From: Salaquimonas sp.
Lineage (GTDB): Bacteria; Pseudomonadota; Alphaproteobacteria; Rhizobiales; Rhizobiaceae
Length of the DNA stretch: 11,273 nt
Direction: 5' to 3'
NCBI GenBank assembly: GCA_024639745.1
Contig: JAHEHW010000020.1
Span: forward strand, 1-11,273
Shown: positions 1 through 8,051 of the stretch, in pieces
Numbering within the stretch: position 1 is the stretch's first letter
Layout: each line of letters opens with the position of its first letter
Position numbers and translations under genes: made by a program
The notes under the pieces: model-generated
The model's input: the letters and a program-made list of their open reading frames with translations, nothing else
Told to the model about the DNA's origin: nothing
Database searches by the model: none

Positions 1-2
1 CT

Positions 3-158
3 CCTGTCTATCAGCGCATTGGATATCTAAAAGCTACCGTATTGAACGCCAGCAACTTCGAATTTTTAAGGCAGCATAAACATCTTACGATCTCAAGGAA
101 CGGATCGATCCTATTGATCGGCGCTTTGAGCCATTCTCTCATGAAGGTTGGCAAATGA
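3..158 (+). other. Possible 3' end of an unidentified gene
   Basis: Frame 3 of the + strand is open from the left edge to a TGA at 156-158, about 51 codons. The deduced tail runs from PVYQRIGYLK to SLMKVGK and contains a short hydrophobic stretch (ILLIGAL). I recognise no family. Third codon positions are much less GC-rich than in the neighbouring genes, so this is either a gene of different composition or chance. An open frame of this length arises by chance fairly often over six frames. A T-rich run at about 169-176 follows the stop but has no convincing stem in front of it, so I do not call a terminator. The rest of 1-208 shows nothing else. Confidence 0.22.
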
Positions 159-208
159 CGCCTTTGGTTTTTTTGGATTCAGTAAAGAGTGATCTACTTC
201 AAATTCGA

Positions 209-1036
209 TCAAAACAGGCTCGCAAAGAATCGCGCAGCAACTACTACCAGAAATAAACCAAATGTAATTTCGAGTTGTCGGCGGCTTAAACCGTGAGCCA
301 TCTTCACGCCAATCGGCGCTGCCATCAGCGAAACCGGTATCACCATTGCAACCATCAACAAATTGATGAAACCGAGAGAAAATGGGGGCAAACCCTCAGC
401 GCCCCAACCAGCCCAGAGATAGCCGATCACACCGGGAACAGAAATCAGCACGCCAACGCCTGCGGAGGTCGCTACCGCCTCGTGCATGGGTCGCCCGTAC
501 AGGGTCATGAAGGTATTGTTCAGGACACCACCGCCAACGCCCATGAAGGTGGAGAAAAAACCCATCAGCCAGCCGATCACAGAGCGCCCCACCGTCCCGG
601 GCAATTCGTTACCGACACGCCAGCTTTCCTTGGCAAAAAGCAGTTTCATCGCGATCATCAGCGCAACAATAGCGAACAAGATGCGTAGGCTCGCGCCGGA
701 GATATAGGCGGCGATAACTGCCGCACAAATGACGCCGGCTGGCACCGACCAGGAAAGGCTTTTCAGGAGTTTCAGATCGACGACTCCGCGCATCCGGTGC
801 TTAGCGAAGCTCTGTAACGATGTCGGCACGATAATGGCGAGCGATGTGCCGACGGCCAAATGCATCTTGACGGCTTCGTCAACGCCAATAAGCCCCAGCA
901 TCTGGTAGAGGACAGGCACGATGATCGCGCCACCGCCGACCCCGAAGAGACCGGCCAGAAAACCTGCAAGGTAGCCCGCCACGGCCAGGGCGCCAATAAA
1001 GAGATATAACTGGCTAAGATCCGGTAGGGTTTGCAA
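209..1036 (-). CDS. TauE/SafE family membrane permease (putative anion/sulfite exporter)
   Basis: A predicted inner-membrane protein of 275 residues, almost wholly hydrophobic, with the internal duplication typical of TauE/SafE (DUF81) proteins. The first copy carries GLFGVGGG with a following IIVPVL (residues about 30-43). The second carries FMGVGGG (residues about 164-170). Seven or eight membrane helices are likely. The family exports sulfite, sulfoacetate or related organosulfur anions, but substrates of individual members are mostly unknown and nothing nearby settles this one. The start is uncertain: position 1036 is a TTG without a clear Shine-Dalgarno sequence. The frame stays open a little upstream, but the only ATG there (1053-1055) is out of frame. 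It lies 108 bp downstream of dusA on the same strand and may be cotranscribed with it; no good terminator is visible between them. Confidence 0.88.
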   Translation of the reverse strand: MQTLPDLSQLYLFIGALAVAGYLAGFLAGLFGVGGGAIIVPVLYQMLGLIGVDEAVKMHLAVGTSLAIIVPTSLQSFAKHRMRGVVDLKLLKSLSWSVPAGVICAAVIAAYISGASLRILFAIVALMIAMKLLFAKESWRVGNELPGTVGRSVIGWLMGFFSTFMGVGGGVLNNTFMTLYGRPMHEAVATSAGVGVLISVPGVIGYLWAGWGAEGLPPFSLGFINLLMVAMVIPVSLMAAPIGVKMAHGLSRRQLEITFGLFLVVVAARFFASLF

Positions 1037-1144
1037 AATCGGGACTTTCAGCCATGCGGGGAGCGGTTGGAGAGAGTTCCGACACAGGGATTAGGCGGGA
1101 ACGCCGTCACCGTCAACGCGTTTGATGATGCGTAGGGATTGCAA

Positions 1145-2173
1145 TCAGGCAGCTCTACTTTCCAGTTTGGCGAATTCGGCTTCGCCGATCGCCTCAAACG
1201 CATTCCTTAGGACCTCGGGTCCGGCCCCCTCCCTCACCGCTTCGGAAGAAAGGATCTGCCGCCACCGCCTCGCGCCCGGCATCCCATGAAACAGGCCCAC
1301 CATGTGCCGGGTAACATGATGCAGGCGTCCGCCCTGGCGAATATGTCCCTCAGAATAGTCGCACATGGCCGAGATGACCGCACGACTGGATGGCAGCGCG
1401 GCTGTTTTCCCGCCGAAGAGCCGGTCGACGCCGACCAGAACGCCGGGCGATTGATATGCCGCGCGACCGAGCATGACGCCATCGAGTGCCGGACAGCCAT
1501 CCATCTCACGAATGGCCTGATTCAAATTCTGAAGCCCACCGTTCAAACCGATGAAACGACTCGTATTTTCGCGCTTCAGCCGCCGGACCCGGTCATAGTC
1601 GAGTGGCGGGACATCCCGATTTTCCTTTGGGCTCAACCCTTCAAGCCAGGCCTTGCGGGCATGGACCCATAAGCCGCCACATCCGGCAGCCCAAACCGCC
1701 CCTGCCAGTTTATCGAGCGCCGGACCGGTATCCTGATCGTCGACGCCCAGCCGGCATTTAACTGTTATCGGCAATTCCGTTTCCGCCTTCATTGCAGAAA
1801 CACAATCTCCCACGAGCTTGGGCTCTCGCATCAGGCACGCCCCGAATGTTCCAGACTGCACTCTGTCAGAAGGGCAGCCGACATTCAGATTGATCTCTGC
1901 GTAGCTGTAACCCGTTGCCGCCCGGACTGCCGATGCGAGCTTTTCAGGATCCGACCCGCCAATCTGCAGGGCGATCGGCCCAGCGGTGCGATCACCGCCG
2001 AGTAGACGTTCACGATCACCGTGCAAAATAGCATCAGCGACGACCATCTCCGTATAAAGCAGCGCTTCTTTGCTCAACAGCCGGTGGAAATATCGGCAGT
2101 GCCGGTCAGTCCAATCCATCATGGGAGCGACGGCAAATATCGCCTCGCCATTGCTGACTGCGGACCGGTACAT
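1145..2173 (-). CDS. dusA: tRNA-dihydrouridine(20/20a) synthase DusA
   Basis: An FMN- and NADPH-dependent cytoplasmic enzyme that reduces uridine to dihydrouridine in the tRNA D-loop. At 342 residues it is a normal length for DusA. The sequence shows the N-terminal FMN-barrel signature APMMDWTDRHCR (residues 16-27) and the core block INLNVGCPS (95-102). It also has the catalytic cysteine within FGACLM (Cys113), the barrel motif VKCRLG (138-143) and VHARKAWLEGLSPKENR (170-186), which is specific to the DusA subgroup rather than DusB or DusC. A C-terminal helical domain for tRNA recognition follows, including HVTRHMVGLFHG. The ATG at 2171-2173 gives the expected short N-terminus before APMMD, though its ribosome site (AAGGG) is weak. 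It is a housekeeping gene with no evident link to the photosynthesis genes to the right. Confidence 0.96.
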   Translation of the reverse strand: MYRSAVSNGEAIFAVAPMMDWTDRHCRYFHRLLSKEALLYTEMVVADAILHGDRERLLGGDRTAGPIALQIGGSDPEKLASAVRAATGYSYAEINLNVGCPSDRVQSGTFGACLMREPKLVGDCVSAMKAETELPITVKCRLGVDDQDTGPALDKLAGAVWAAGCGGLWVHARKAWLEGLSPKENRDVPPLDYDRVRRLKRENTSRFIGLNGGLQNLNQAIREMDGCPALDGVMLGRAAYQSPGVLVGVDRLFGGKTAALPSSRAVISAMCDYSEGHIRQGGRLHHVTRHMVGLFHGMPGARRWRQILSSEAVREGAGPEVLRNAFEAIGEAEFAKLESRAA

Positions 2174-2303
2174 CTTGAAGACCCTTGTTTGTCTCTCTCG
2201 GAAGTCTTAGCGCCCCCGCAAGCGGCAAACGGCGCGGGCTCCCGCTCACGTAATGTAGAACCCGTTCTCAGGCAAGTTCGCCAAAAATTGAGATTGTCCG
2301 CTT

Positions 2304-3500
2304 TCAGCGTTCACTGATCAGCGAACCGTCATCTATCTGGTCGCTCGGGTAGAGAACAACGACATCATTTTCTGACAATCCCGCAAGCACCTGAGCCGTT
2401 GAGTTGTTCATCTTGCCGATTTCAATTTTTCGCAGATACGCTACCTCATTTTCCACCGCGAAGACAGCCCAAGACCCGTCCGAGCGAAACAACGCGCCGA
2501 TCGGCACTTGTATGGCATCTTCGGAAGCCCACACTTCAAGCTCCGCCAAAACTTCGAAACCGTGACCGAGCCCCTGCGGAACCCGTTCGGGATCAAGAAT
2601 AACGTTGACCCGCTGCTCTTCAATCCCGAGCGCCGATACCTTGGTGAAGGCAGCTGGATCGATCCGGCGAACGGTTGCTTTGAGCGCCTCGTCTCCACCC
2701 CATTCGGTCAGCATCGCAGTGCCGCCGATCTCGATCCGCGGCGCATCTTTCGAAAGCAGATCGACAGCGATCTCGATATTGCCTGGCTCGCCAATCTCCG
2801 CAATCGGCGTACCGGGAGAAACGGCCCGCTCGCTTTCCGCCATAACCTTCAGAACAACCCCATCGATGGGGGCGAACACATGAACGCAACATCCTTCGCC
2901 ACGCGCGGCTTGAATATTGATATCGCTTGGTTGCCGCAGACGGGCATTGGCGCTGGCGAGTTCCGCTTCCCGAAGCCGAATAGCCGCTTCAGTGCTGGCG
3001 ACCTCCGCCTCTTTCAGTTTCATTTCGTTGTAAGCCCGCTCAAGCTGGCTATCGGGAATGATCCCAGTCTTGGCGAGCCGTGATGCACGGTTATATTCCG
3101 ATCGCGCCAGATCAAGCGCCAGCGTTGCCCGGCTGTGCTCGACCCTGGCAAGCGCAACACCTGAATTGGCGGCCTCGACCGCTGCCAGCATCTCGGCCCG
3201 CTGGCGCTCGTCGATGAATGGGGGGTCGAGTGGATGGATCGACGCTATTACCGTTTCATTTGCGCTGACGCTGTCGCCAATCTCAAGCGTTGTCCGATCG
3301 AGATGCCCCGCTATAGGGGATGAAACGGTGTAGATATCACGAACACGGGCGACACCTTCTTCCTGGATAGAAACCTTCATCGGAGCGCTGACCACGCTTG
3401 CCATATCGACGGCAACCGGGCGCTCACGAAACGCAAAATATAGACCGGCTCCGATCATGAGCGCGGCAAACAATGATACAAGCAATTGGGAACGGCTCAT
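2304..3500 (-). CDS. HlyD/RND-type periplasmic adaptor subunit of an ABC exporter
   Basis: Membrane-fusion protein of 398 residues. It has a short cytoplasmic start, one N-terminal membrane anchor (residues about 6-24) and then periplasmic domains. A first half-lipoyl/barrel strand (about 45-90, with SSPIAGHLDRT) leads into a long alpha-helical coiled-coil hairpin (about 95-190, Ala/Glu/Arg-rich). The second lipoyl half follows (FAPIDGVVLKV, 209-219), then beta-barrel and membrane-proximal domains up to residue 398. Such adaptors bridge an inner-membrane permease to an outer-membrane TolC-type channel; no TolC gene is in the window. It begins 4 bp after the permease stop, so it is the third gene of an ATPase-permease-adaptor operon. 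The ATG at 3498-3500 has GAGG close upstream. An adjacent Cys204-Cys205 pair just before the second lipoyl half is unusual. Substrate unknown. Confidence 0.9.
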   Translation of the reverse strand: MSRSQLLVSLFAALMIGAGLYFAFRERPVAVDMASVVSAPMKVSIQEEGVARVRDIYTVSSPIAGHLDRTTLEIGDSVSANETVIASIHPLDPPFIDERQRAEMLAAVEAANSGVALARVEHSRATLALDLARSEYNRASRLAKTGIIPDSQLERAYNEMKLKEAEVASTEAAIRLREAELASANARLRQPSDINIQAARGEGCCVHVFAPIDGVVLKVMAESERAVSPGTPIAEIGEPGNIEIAVDLLSKDAPRIEIGGTAMLTEWGGDEALKATVRRIDPAAFTKVSALGIEEQRVNVILDPERVPQGLGHGFEVLAELEVWASEDAIQVPIGALFRSDGSWAVFAVENEVAYLRKIEIGKMNNSTAQVLAGLSENDVVVLYPSDQIDDGSLISER

Positions 3501-3504
3501 CGCC

Positions 3505-5877
3505 TCATTCCTTCGTTTTCAGGGCCCTCACCATATCAAGCCGCGCCACTCGTCTCCAAACCAGAATCGCCGAGACGGACGCCGCCAGTATGACTACCAG
3601 GCTGGAAATCGCATAGGTCGAGGGCTTGATTATCAACGGCACCTTGAAGAGGTCGCTTTCGAAACCAGCAACCACGAGCTTGGCGAAGCCCCAGCCGAGA
3701 AACCAGCCCAGTGGTTGAGACAAGACCACGATCACCGCCACCTCGATCAATAGCACCAGCACGACTTCGCGACGGGTGAAACCCATTACGCGCAGACTGG
3801 CGAGTTCCCTTGCCCTTTCCGAAAACTGGATACGAGACGCATTGTAGATAACGCCGAAGGTTATGATAACCGCAAGCGCAACATAGACCGAGGTCATGGT
3901 GATGATATTCTGTTCGATCGTTTCGCGGAATTTGCTTCGCGACAGGTTCTGAAGCGCGATAGATGCAATGGCGGGCGTTTCCTTAATGGATCTGTACAGA
4001 TCCTCCATCGCATCCGGATCGACGGACACATTTACACCGGAGAGCCTGTTGCCTTGACGTGTCAGGCGATCGAGCGCATCCATCGCCATATAGGCTCTGA
4101 GCCCGACGAAACTCTCTGCCAGCGCTGAAACCACGACTTCAGCTCTCCGACGGTTGTATTCAGTCAATTCTATCTCGACGACATCGCCCGGCCGCACCCG
4201 GAGTTTGCCTGCAAGGCGCTCCGAAATCACCAACCCGTGGGATGGCGGCGGCATTGGCTGCATGTGGACGTCAAGTATTCTGGACAAGGACGCATCGTCC
4301 GGAACGCCTGAGATCAGTGCCCGGACGTCCTCTTGATTCCGGGATAGGATTGCCAAAACCGACCGAAACGGCTGGGCAGACAGAATACCAGGAAACGCTG
4401 CAACGGATGTCAAGGCAGAACGTGGCAGATCATCCGTGAAAGTGAGCGTCGCGTCCTGGCGGTCAGACTGGAAGAAAATGATATCGATCATGTAGTCGAT
4501 CGAATCGAAGGAAAACAGCGCGGTGACGAGCAATGCGACCGACATGGACGTCCCCACCGTCGTCATCAGACTGCGCAGAGGCTTTTGAACCATGTGCCGG
4601 ATACCCATCCGGGTTCTTTGTGAGATGCCTGAGAGATTGAACAAGCGTCTCAATGTCGACTCCCGATAGTTTTCAGGCGCAGGTGGCCGCATCGCCACTG
4701 CGGGCGGAAGGCTGACGACGGAGCGTATCGAACGAATGGCACCGAAAAGGCCGGCAAGCACCGTAACGAAAGAAGCGAGCAGGTAGAGATCGACGCTATG
4801 TTCGAAAAGCAGGAACGGAAAGGAAAAGAAATCCGCATAAAGCCTGGTAAGGCCCGCCCCAAGCCAATAACCGGCAATCGAACCGATGAGAATGCCGACC
4901 ACGGAAATAATCACGACCATTTTCGCGTAATGCAGCCCAACCGCAAAATCCGAATAGCCGACGGCTTTCAACAAACCGATTTGCTCGCGTTCCAGGGCTA
5001 CCAGTCGCGACAGGATCATGTTGACCAGAAACGCCGAAACGAACAGGAAAATCGGCGGAATCACGGCTGCCATCGCCCATAATTGATCCAATTCAGCGTC
5101 AAGAAAGGCATTGGAAATCTGGTCTTCTCGGTCAAATGCGCCGGTGCCGCCATAAGGCTTCAGAAGATCGTCAACGGCTTCGATGATCTGGGATATATTC
5201 GCCCCGCGCGTTGTCGTCAGGCTCAGATCGTTGAAACTGCCTCGCATGTCGAATATCCCGCCAAGCGCGTCTTCCGACATGAAGAAAACCCCGAAACGTT
5301 TCTGATCGGGCACCATGTCTCCGGGCCCGATCGCGTAAACATATTCGGGGGAAAGAACGATTCCAGTAATCGACAATCCGATCTTGCGGCCGTTGAGAAT
5401 GGCGGAAAATTTGTCACCGAGCTCGAAGCGATGTGCCGCCGCGAACGTTTCAACAACCGCGACTTCCTGCATGACGCCGGGTTCCGGCAACCTGCCCTTG
5501 CGAAGATACAGGCGGTTGACACGCGCCTCCCGATGATCCGGAATGGAAATCGCGAATGCTGAAGCCGGCTCGACCATGCCGGCAATGTCAAGCAAGACCC
5601 CGCGGACGATACGGGTCTCCACAGCGGACACGCCCGAGATCGATGAGAGACGCATTTCGAGCATATCGGGCGCGCGCGTCGCCTGGGCGAAAACGCTACC
5701 GAACCGGTAACGGTCGTAAAAGGCATCCCGTGTCAGGTCGAGCGAGCGCGAGGCTCCGATGGCAAGAACAAGGGTCGCCACCCCACACGCCATCACCATC
5801 GCAACGGCAAGTACCTGCGCCCATAGACGGCCCATATCCCGAACAAGCTTACGGTCTAGCGCCAGCATGGCAATCAC
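3505..5877 (-). CDS. ABC transporter permease with two FtsX domains
   Basis: Inner-membrane permease of 790 residues. Eight membrane helices are apparent, at roughly 19-41, 268-290, 318-345, 364-386, 432-454, 656-678, 703-725 and 755-775. Large extracytoplasmic domains lie at about 45-265 and 457-655. This is the duplicated FtsX/MacB-type layout: one anchor, a periplasmic domain and three helices, repeated twice. Each copy has the cytoplasmic coupling motif after the second helix, [15 protein letters not shown] (295-309) and [17 protein letters not shown] (688-704). Related 8-TM permeases act in mechanotransmission-type export or lipoprotein/lipid extraction rather than classical import. The GTG at 5875-5877 overlaps the ATPase stop (GTGA), indicating translational coupling; the ATG at 5866-5868 is an alternative start three codons later. 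The ATPase is encoded upstream and the HlyD adaptor 4 bp downstream. Confidence 0.92.
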   Translation of the reverse strand: MIAMLALDRKLVRDMGRLWAQVLAVAMVMACGVATLVLAIGASRSLDLTRDAFYDRYRFGSVFAQATRAPDMLEMRLSSISGVSAVETRIVRGVLLDIAGMVEPASAFAISIPDHREARVNRLYLRKGRLPEPGVMQEVAVVETFAAAHRFELGDKFSAILNGRKIGLSITGIVLSPEYVYAIGPGDMVPDQKRFGVFFMSEDALGGIFDMRGSFNDLSLTTTRGANISQIIEAVDDLLKPYGGTGAFDREDQISNAFLDAELDQLWAMAAVIPPIFLFVSAFLVNMILSRLVALEREQIGLLKAVGYSDFAVGLHYAKMVVIISVVGILIGSIAGYWLGAGLTRLYADFFSFPFLLFEHSVDLYLLASFVTVLAGLFGAIRSIRSVVSLPPAVAMRPPAPENYRESTLRRLFNLSGISQRTRMGIRHMVQKPLRSLMTTVGTSMSVALLVTALFSFDSIDYMIDIIFFQSDRQDATLTFTDDLPRSALTSVAAFPGILSAQPFRSVLAILSRNQEDVRALISGVPDDASLSRILDVHMQPMPPPSHGLVISERLAGKLRVRPGDVVEIELTEYNRRRAEVVVSALAESFVGLRAYMAMDALDRLTRQGNRLSGVNVSVDPDAMEDLYRSIKETPAIASIALQNLSRSKFRETIEQNIITMTSVYVALAVIITFGVIYNASRIQFSERARELASLRVMGFTRREVVLVLLIEVAVIVVLSQPLGWFLGWGFAKLVVAGFESDLFKVPLIIKPSTYAISSLVVILAASVSAILVWRRVARLDMVRALKTKE

Positions 5878-6626
5878 CAGCTCACATCTTCCGGACGGAG
5901 GCGGTCGGCATTTTCAACGATTTCGGCGATCCGGCCGTCATGAAAATAGACAACCCGGTTGGCAATCCGCCGGATAGACGCATTATGGGTGATGATGGCA
6001 GTGGTGGTCCCGAGCTCTTCATTGATGCGAGAGATCGCGGAAAGCACAATGATCCCGGTCGCGGAATCGAGCGCGCCTGTCGGTTCGTCGCATAGAAGGA
6101 CATCCGGCCGTTTGGCGATCGCCCTTGCGATGGCAACACGCTGCTGCTCACCACCGGAAAGCTCTGCCGGAAAATGATGCGCGCGATCTGTCAAACTCAC
6201 CATTTCGAGCGCATCCATCGGCTTCATCGGATTCTTTGCGACTTCCGTCACCAGGGCAACATTTTCAAGCGCGCTCAGGCTGGGAATGAGATTGTAAAAT
6301 TGAAATACGAAACCGACATTTTCCCGACGATAGCGGGTGAGTTGCCGTTGACCGAGATCGGCAAGATTCAACTGGCGAAATTTAACATGCCCTGAACTGG
6401 CCTGATCGATACCACCGACGATATTGAGGAACGTCGATTTACCGCTGCCCGAAGGCCCAAGAAGCACCAGCATCTCACCCTCAAAGATATCGACATCGAC
6501 GCCGTCAAGCGCCCGTACCTCCGTCTCGCCTGAGCCGTAGATCTTGGTAAGCTCTCTGATCGCGAAGATCTTTTTTTGTGACCTTGACATGGCGATCTGT
6601 TTCACCCGGAAGCCTTGGTTCTGCAT
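5874..6626 (-). CDS. ABC transporter ATP-binding protein, MacB/LolD subfamily
   Basis: Cytoplasmic ATPase of 250 residues powering the exporter whose permease and adaptor follow. All nucleotide-binding motifs are intact: Walker [10 protein letters not shown] (57-65), Q-loop Gln109 in VFQFYNLIP, signature LSGGEQQ (156-162), Walker B VLLCDEP (176-182), D-loop ALD and H-loop His214 in ITHN. The [14 protein letters not shown] stretch is typical of the LolD/MacB/FtsE-like group that pairs with FtsX-type permeases. First gene of a three-gene operon, overlapping the permease start by 4 bp. The ATG at 6624-6626 is the most upstream start possible in the immediate frame, because a TGA lies three codons before it. 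It lacks a good Shine-Dalgarno sequence, and so does the alternative Met at 6588-6590. A small frame with a strong ribosome site lies just upstream (6657-6686). Confidence 0.93.
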   Translation of the reverse strand: MQNQGFRVKQIAMSRSQKKIFAIRELTKIYGSGETEVRALDGVDVDIFEGEMLVLLGPSGSGKSTFLNIVGGIDQASSGHVKFRQLNLADLGQRQLTRYRRENVGFVFQFYNLIPSLSALENVALVTEVAKNPMKPMDALEMVSLTDRAHHFPAELSGGEQQRVAIARAIAKRPDVLLCDEPTGALDSATGIIVLSAISRINEELGTTTAIITHNASIRRIANRVVYFHDGRIAEIVENADRLRPEDVSW

Positions 6627-6962
6627 TGACTTCGGTCAAGCCGGACCAGGAATCAGTCACATGACCGACCGGTATTGGCACAGCATCAAAACCCTCCTGC
6701 TCCGACAAGCCGTTGGGAGGCAATCGCTAACATGAAAAGACCAACCAAAGCATCAACGGTTCGAGCCAGGATGCCTGGGAAAACAAAGTATGAATTCCGA
6801 TAATACCAAGCATGATCAGGAGCGCGTCAGAAATAGCACATATAGGGCAGACAAGGGTAAAATGTTCGCCGCGAAACTGCTAGCGTCTTCTGAAGCGATG
6901 CGCGGCCGCAAGGATTACGAACAGACTGCGCATGTTCCGATTAGTTGCAGGTTAAGCCGCTG
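6627..6962. other. Intergenic region between the ABC exporter operon and ppaA
   Basis: About 340 bp between the stop of the PpaA-like gene and the ATPase start. Apart from the short frame at 6657-6686 I see no gene supported by homology, no TGT-N12-ACA site and no clear terminator. A possible weak -35 (TTGATG, about 6750 on the minus strand) has no good -10 at proper spacing. A + strand frame beginning at ATG 6790 crosses the gap but then runs antisense through ppaA, and I do not accept it. The promoter of the exporter operon should be here but cannot be placed. Confidence 0.5.
6657..6686 (-). other. Nine-codon upstream reading frame with strong ribosome site before the ABC operon
   Basis: On the minus strand an AGGAGG (6693-6698) stands 6 bp before an ATG (6684-6686) that opens MLCQYRSVM and stops at TGA (6657-6659). 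It ends 30 bp before the ABC ATPase start. The frame is in phase with the ATPase, but two TGA codons separate them, the second three codons before the ATPase ATG. The strong ribosome site contrasts with the poor one of the ATPase itself. It could be a regulatory leader peptide that feeds ribosomes to the operon, or the remnant of an earlier longer N-terminus, or chance. No stem-loop attenuator was evident by eye. Confidence 0.3.
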
Positions 6963-7877
6963 TCAGCGAATGATATGCTCGACACCCTCAACCGCATCCC
7001 TCGCGCTCGTGACCATAAGACTGGCGCCTGTCTCCGTGAAGATATCCGGTGCGGCAGCAATCGCCGGCCCACCAAGAACCGTGTGAAGCGAGGGGTTCCT
7101 AGAGTACCGCTTCGCCGTCGAAAGCGTGATTGCGCAATCCTCGGCATCGGAAGTCATGCTGACCGATAGCCCTAGAAATCGGTAATTGTTTCGATTGAGC
7201 TCATTGTAAAGCTCGTCACCGGCTTCCAGTTCCGGACCGCCATTTACCTTCCAGCCCGCATCCGCGAAACAGGCGGAAACCATAGCAAGGCCGAGCGTGT
7301 GATTGCCGCCACGGGTTCTCGCCAGAAGAATGGAGCGGTCCCCTTTAATCCCGTTGCCCTGTCTTTCGCGGCTTCGAGCCATGTGGCTCACCATGATGCT
7401 TAATCTGGACGATGCAACGGCAACTTGAATGAAATCGACTTTGTCCTCGCACCACATATCGCCGAACTCCGAAGCGATCGGTCCATAAAGCACGCAAGAC
7501 GCCGTGAGGATGGGAATACCCTCTTTGGAGAGTTGTTCTGCAAGCTCCCTATGAAATTTTGGATCCGGGTCGAGCAGCGCCAATCTGAGATCATCGGCGT
7601 AGGACAGCGCCTTGTCGAATTTTGGCAAATCGCGATACCGCTTCCGGACCGTCTCCATCCGCTCGACGGCAAGTTCAGCCGCCGACCCGCTCGAGCGTTT
7701 GGGCGGATGCATATCGCTCAAACGCGAAACGACACGATCGCGTATGGTGTCGGAAAGGACCTTTTTTTCAGAGGCAGACCAACGATGATCGGCGCCGTCG
7801 CTCACCGTTTGATCCACCTTCCGGCTTCCCCTCCCCGTTGCACGCAGCGTGCCCGGTTCCTGTTCCTCGTCTCCCAT
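6963..7877 (-). CDS. ppaA: PpaA/AerR-like cobalamin-binding photosynthesis regulator
   Basis: A 304-residue protein with a C-terminal B12-binding Rossmann-like domain. Residues 175-304 show ILLARTRGGNHTLG, with His193 in the place of the cobalamin-ligating histidine, followed by LGLSVSM (235-241) and VLGGPAI (267-273). These match the three glycine/serine/histidine loops of the methionine-synthase-type B12 fold, but the Asp of DxHxxG is replaced by Gly (GNHTLG). The N-terminal half is helical and charged with no HTH recognised. In photosynthetic Proteobacteria such proteins (PpaA, AerR) sit in the photosynthesis cluster and modulate PpsR/CrtJ in a light- and B12-dependent way. The location beside dxs and near bchI supports this. 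I prefer the ATG at 7875-7877, preceded by GGAAAGGGAG, over a TTG 28 codons upstream (7961) that lacks a ribosome site. It lies 174 bp downstream of dxs. Other B12-domain sensors remain possible. Confidence 0.78.
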   Translation of the reverse strand: MGDEEQEPGTLRATGRGSRKVDQTVSDGADHRWSASEKKVLSDTIRDRVVSRLSDMHPPKRSSGSAAELAVERMETVRKRYRDLPKFDKALSYADDLRLALLDPDPKFHRELAEQLSKEGIPILTASCVLYGPIASEFGDMWCEDKVDFIQVAVASSRLSIMVSHMARSRERQGNGIKGDRSILLARTRGGNHTLGLAMVSACFADAGWKVNGGPELEAGDELYNELNRNNYRFLGLSVSMTSDAEDCAITLSTAKRYSRNPSLHTVLGGPAIAAAPDIFTETGASLMVTSARDAVEGVEHIIR

Positions 7878-8018
7878 GGCTCCCTTTCCAGCGTTAACCC
7901 GCCAGATTATTGGGACAAACCTTAACGCAATTGTCGTCGGCTGAAAAGCGTAACGATTCAAGCCTGTGAGTTAGCGACCTGTCGCCATGTATATGCGGCT
8001 GCGCAAACCGGAGCTTGC

Positions 8019-8045
8019 CAGCTGCTCATGCCGTCATTGCAGCTG
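8019..8045 (-). terminator. Weak inverted repeat after dxs
   Basis: A perfect 7-bp inverted repeat CAGCTGC (8019-8025) / GCAGCTG (8039-8045) with a 13-base loop begins 7 bp after the dxs stop. No T-run follows on the minus strand, so it is at best a partial or Rho-assisted terminator. Readthrough from dxs into ppaA is plausible. Confidence 0.25.
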
Positions 8046-8051
8046 ACGTAC

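Noticed and set aside
2508..3083. A 191-codon + strand frame opposite the HlyD adaptor
   Set aside because: Antisense shadow of a well-supported gene; composition typical of a GC-rich opposite strand and no domain.
5083..6095. Two long + strand frames (5083-5562 and 5556-6095) opposite the permease and ATPase
   Set aside because: Arg/Pro/His-rich antisense frames without ribosome sites or homology, lying over intact conserved motifs.
6790..7086. A 98-codon + strand frame across the exporter-ppaA gap
   Set aside because: No ribosome site, no recognisable family, and its second half is antisense to the conserved B12 domain of the PpaA-like gene.
7878..7961. A 28-codon N-terminal extension of the PpaA-like protein from a TTG
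   Set aside because: TTG without a ribosome site, whereas the ATG at 7875-7877 has GGAAAGGGAG directly upstream.
7878..8051. A PpsR-type site in front of the PpaA-like gene
   Set aside because: Each TGT in the gap was checked; none has ACA at the required distance.
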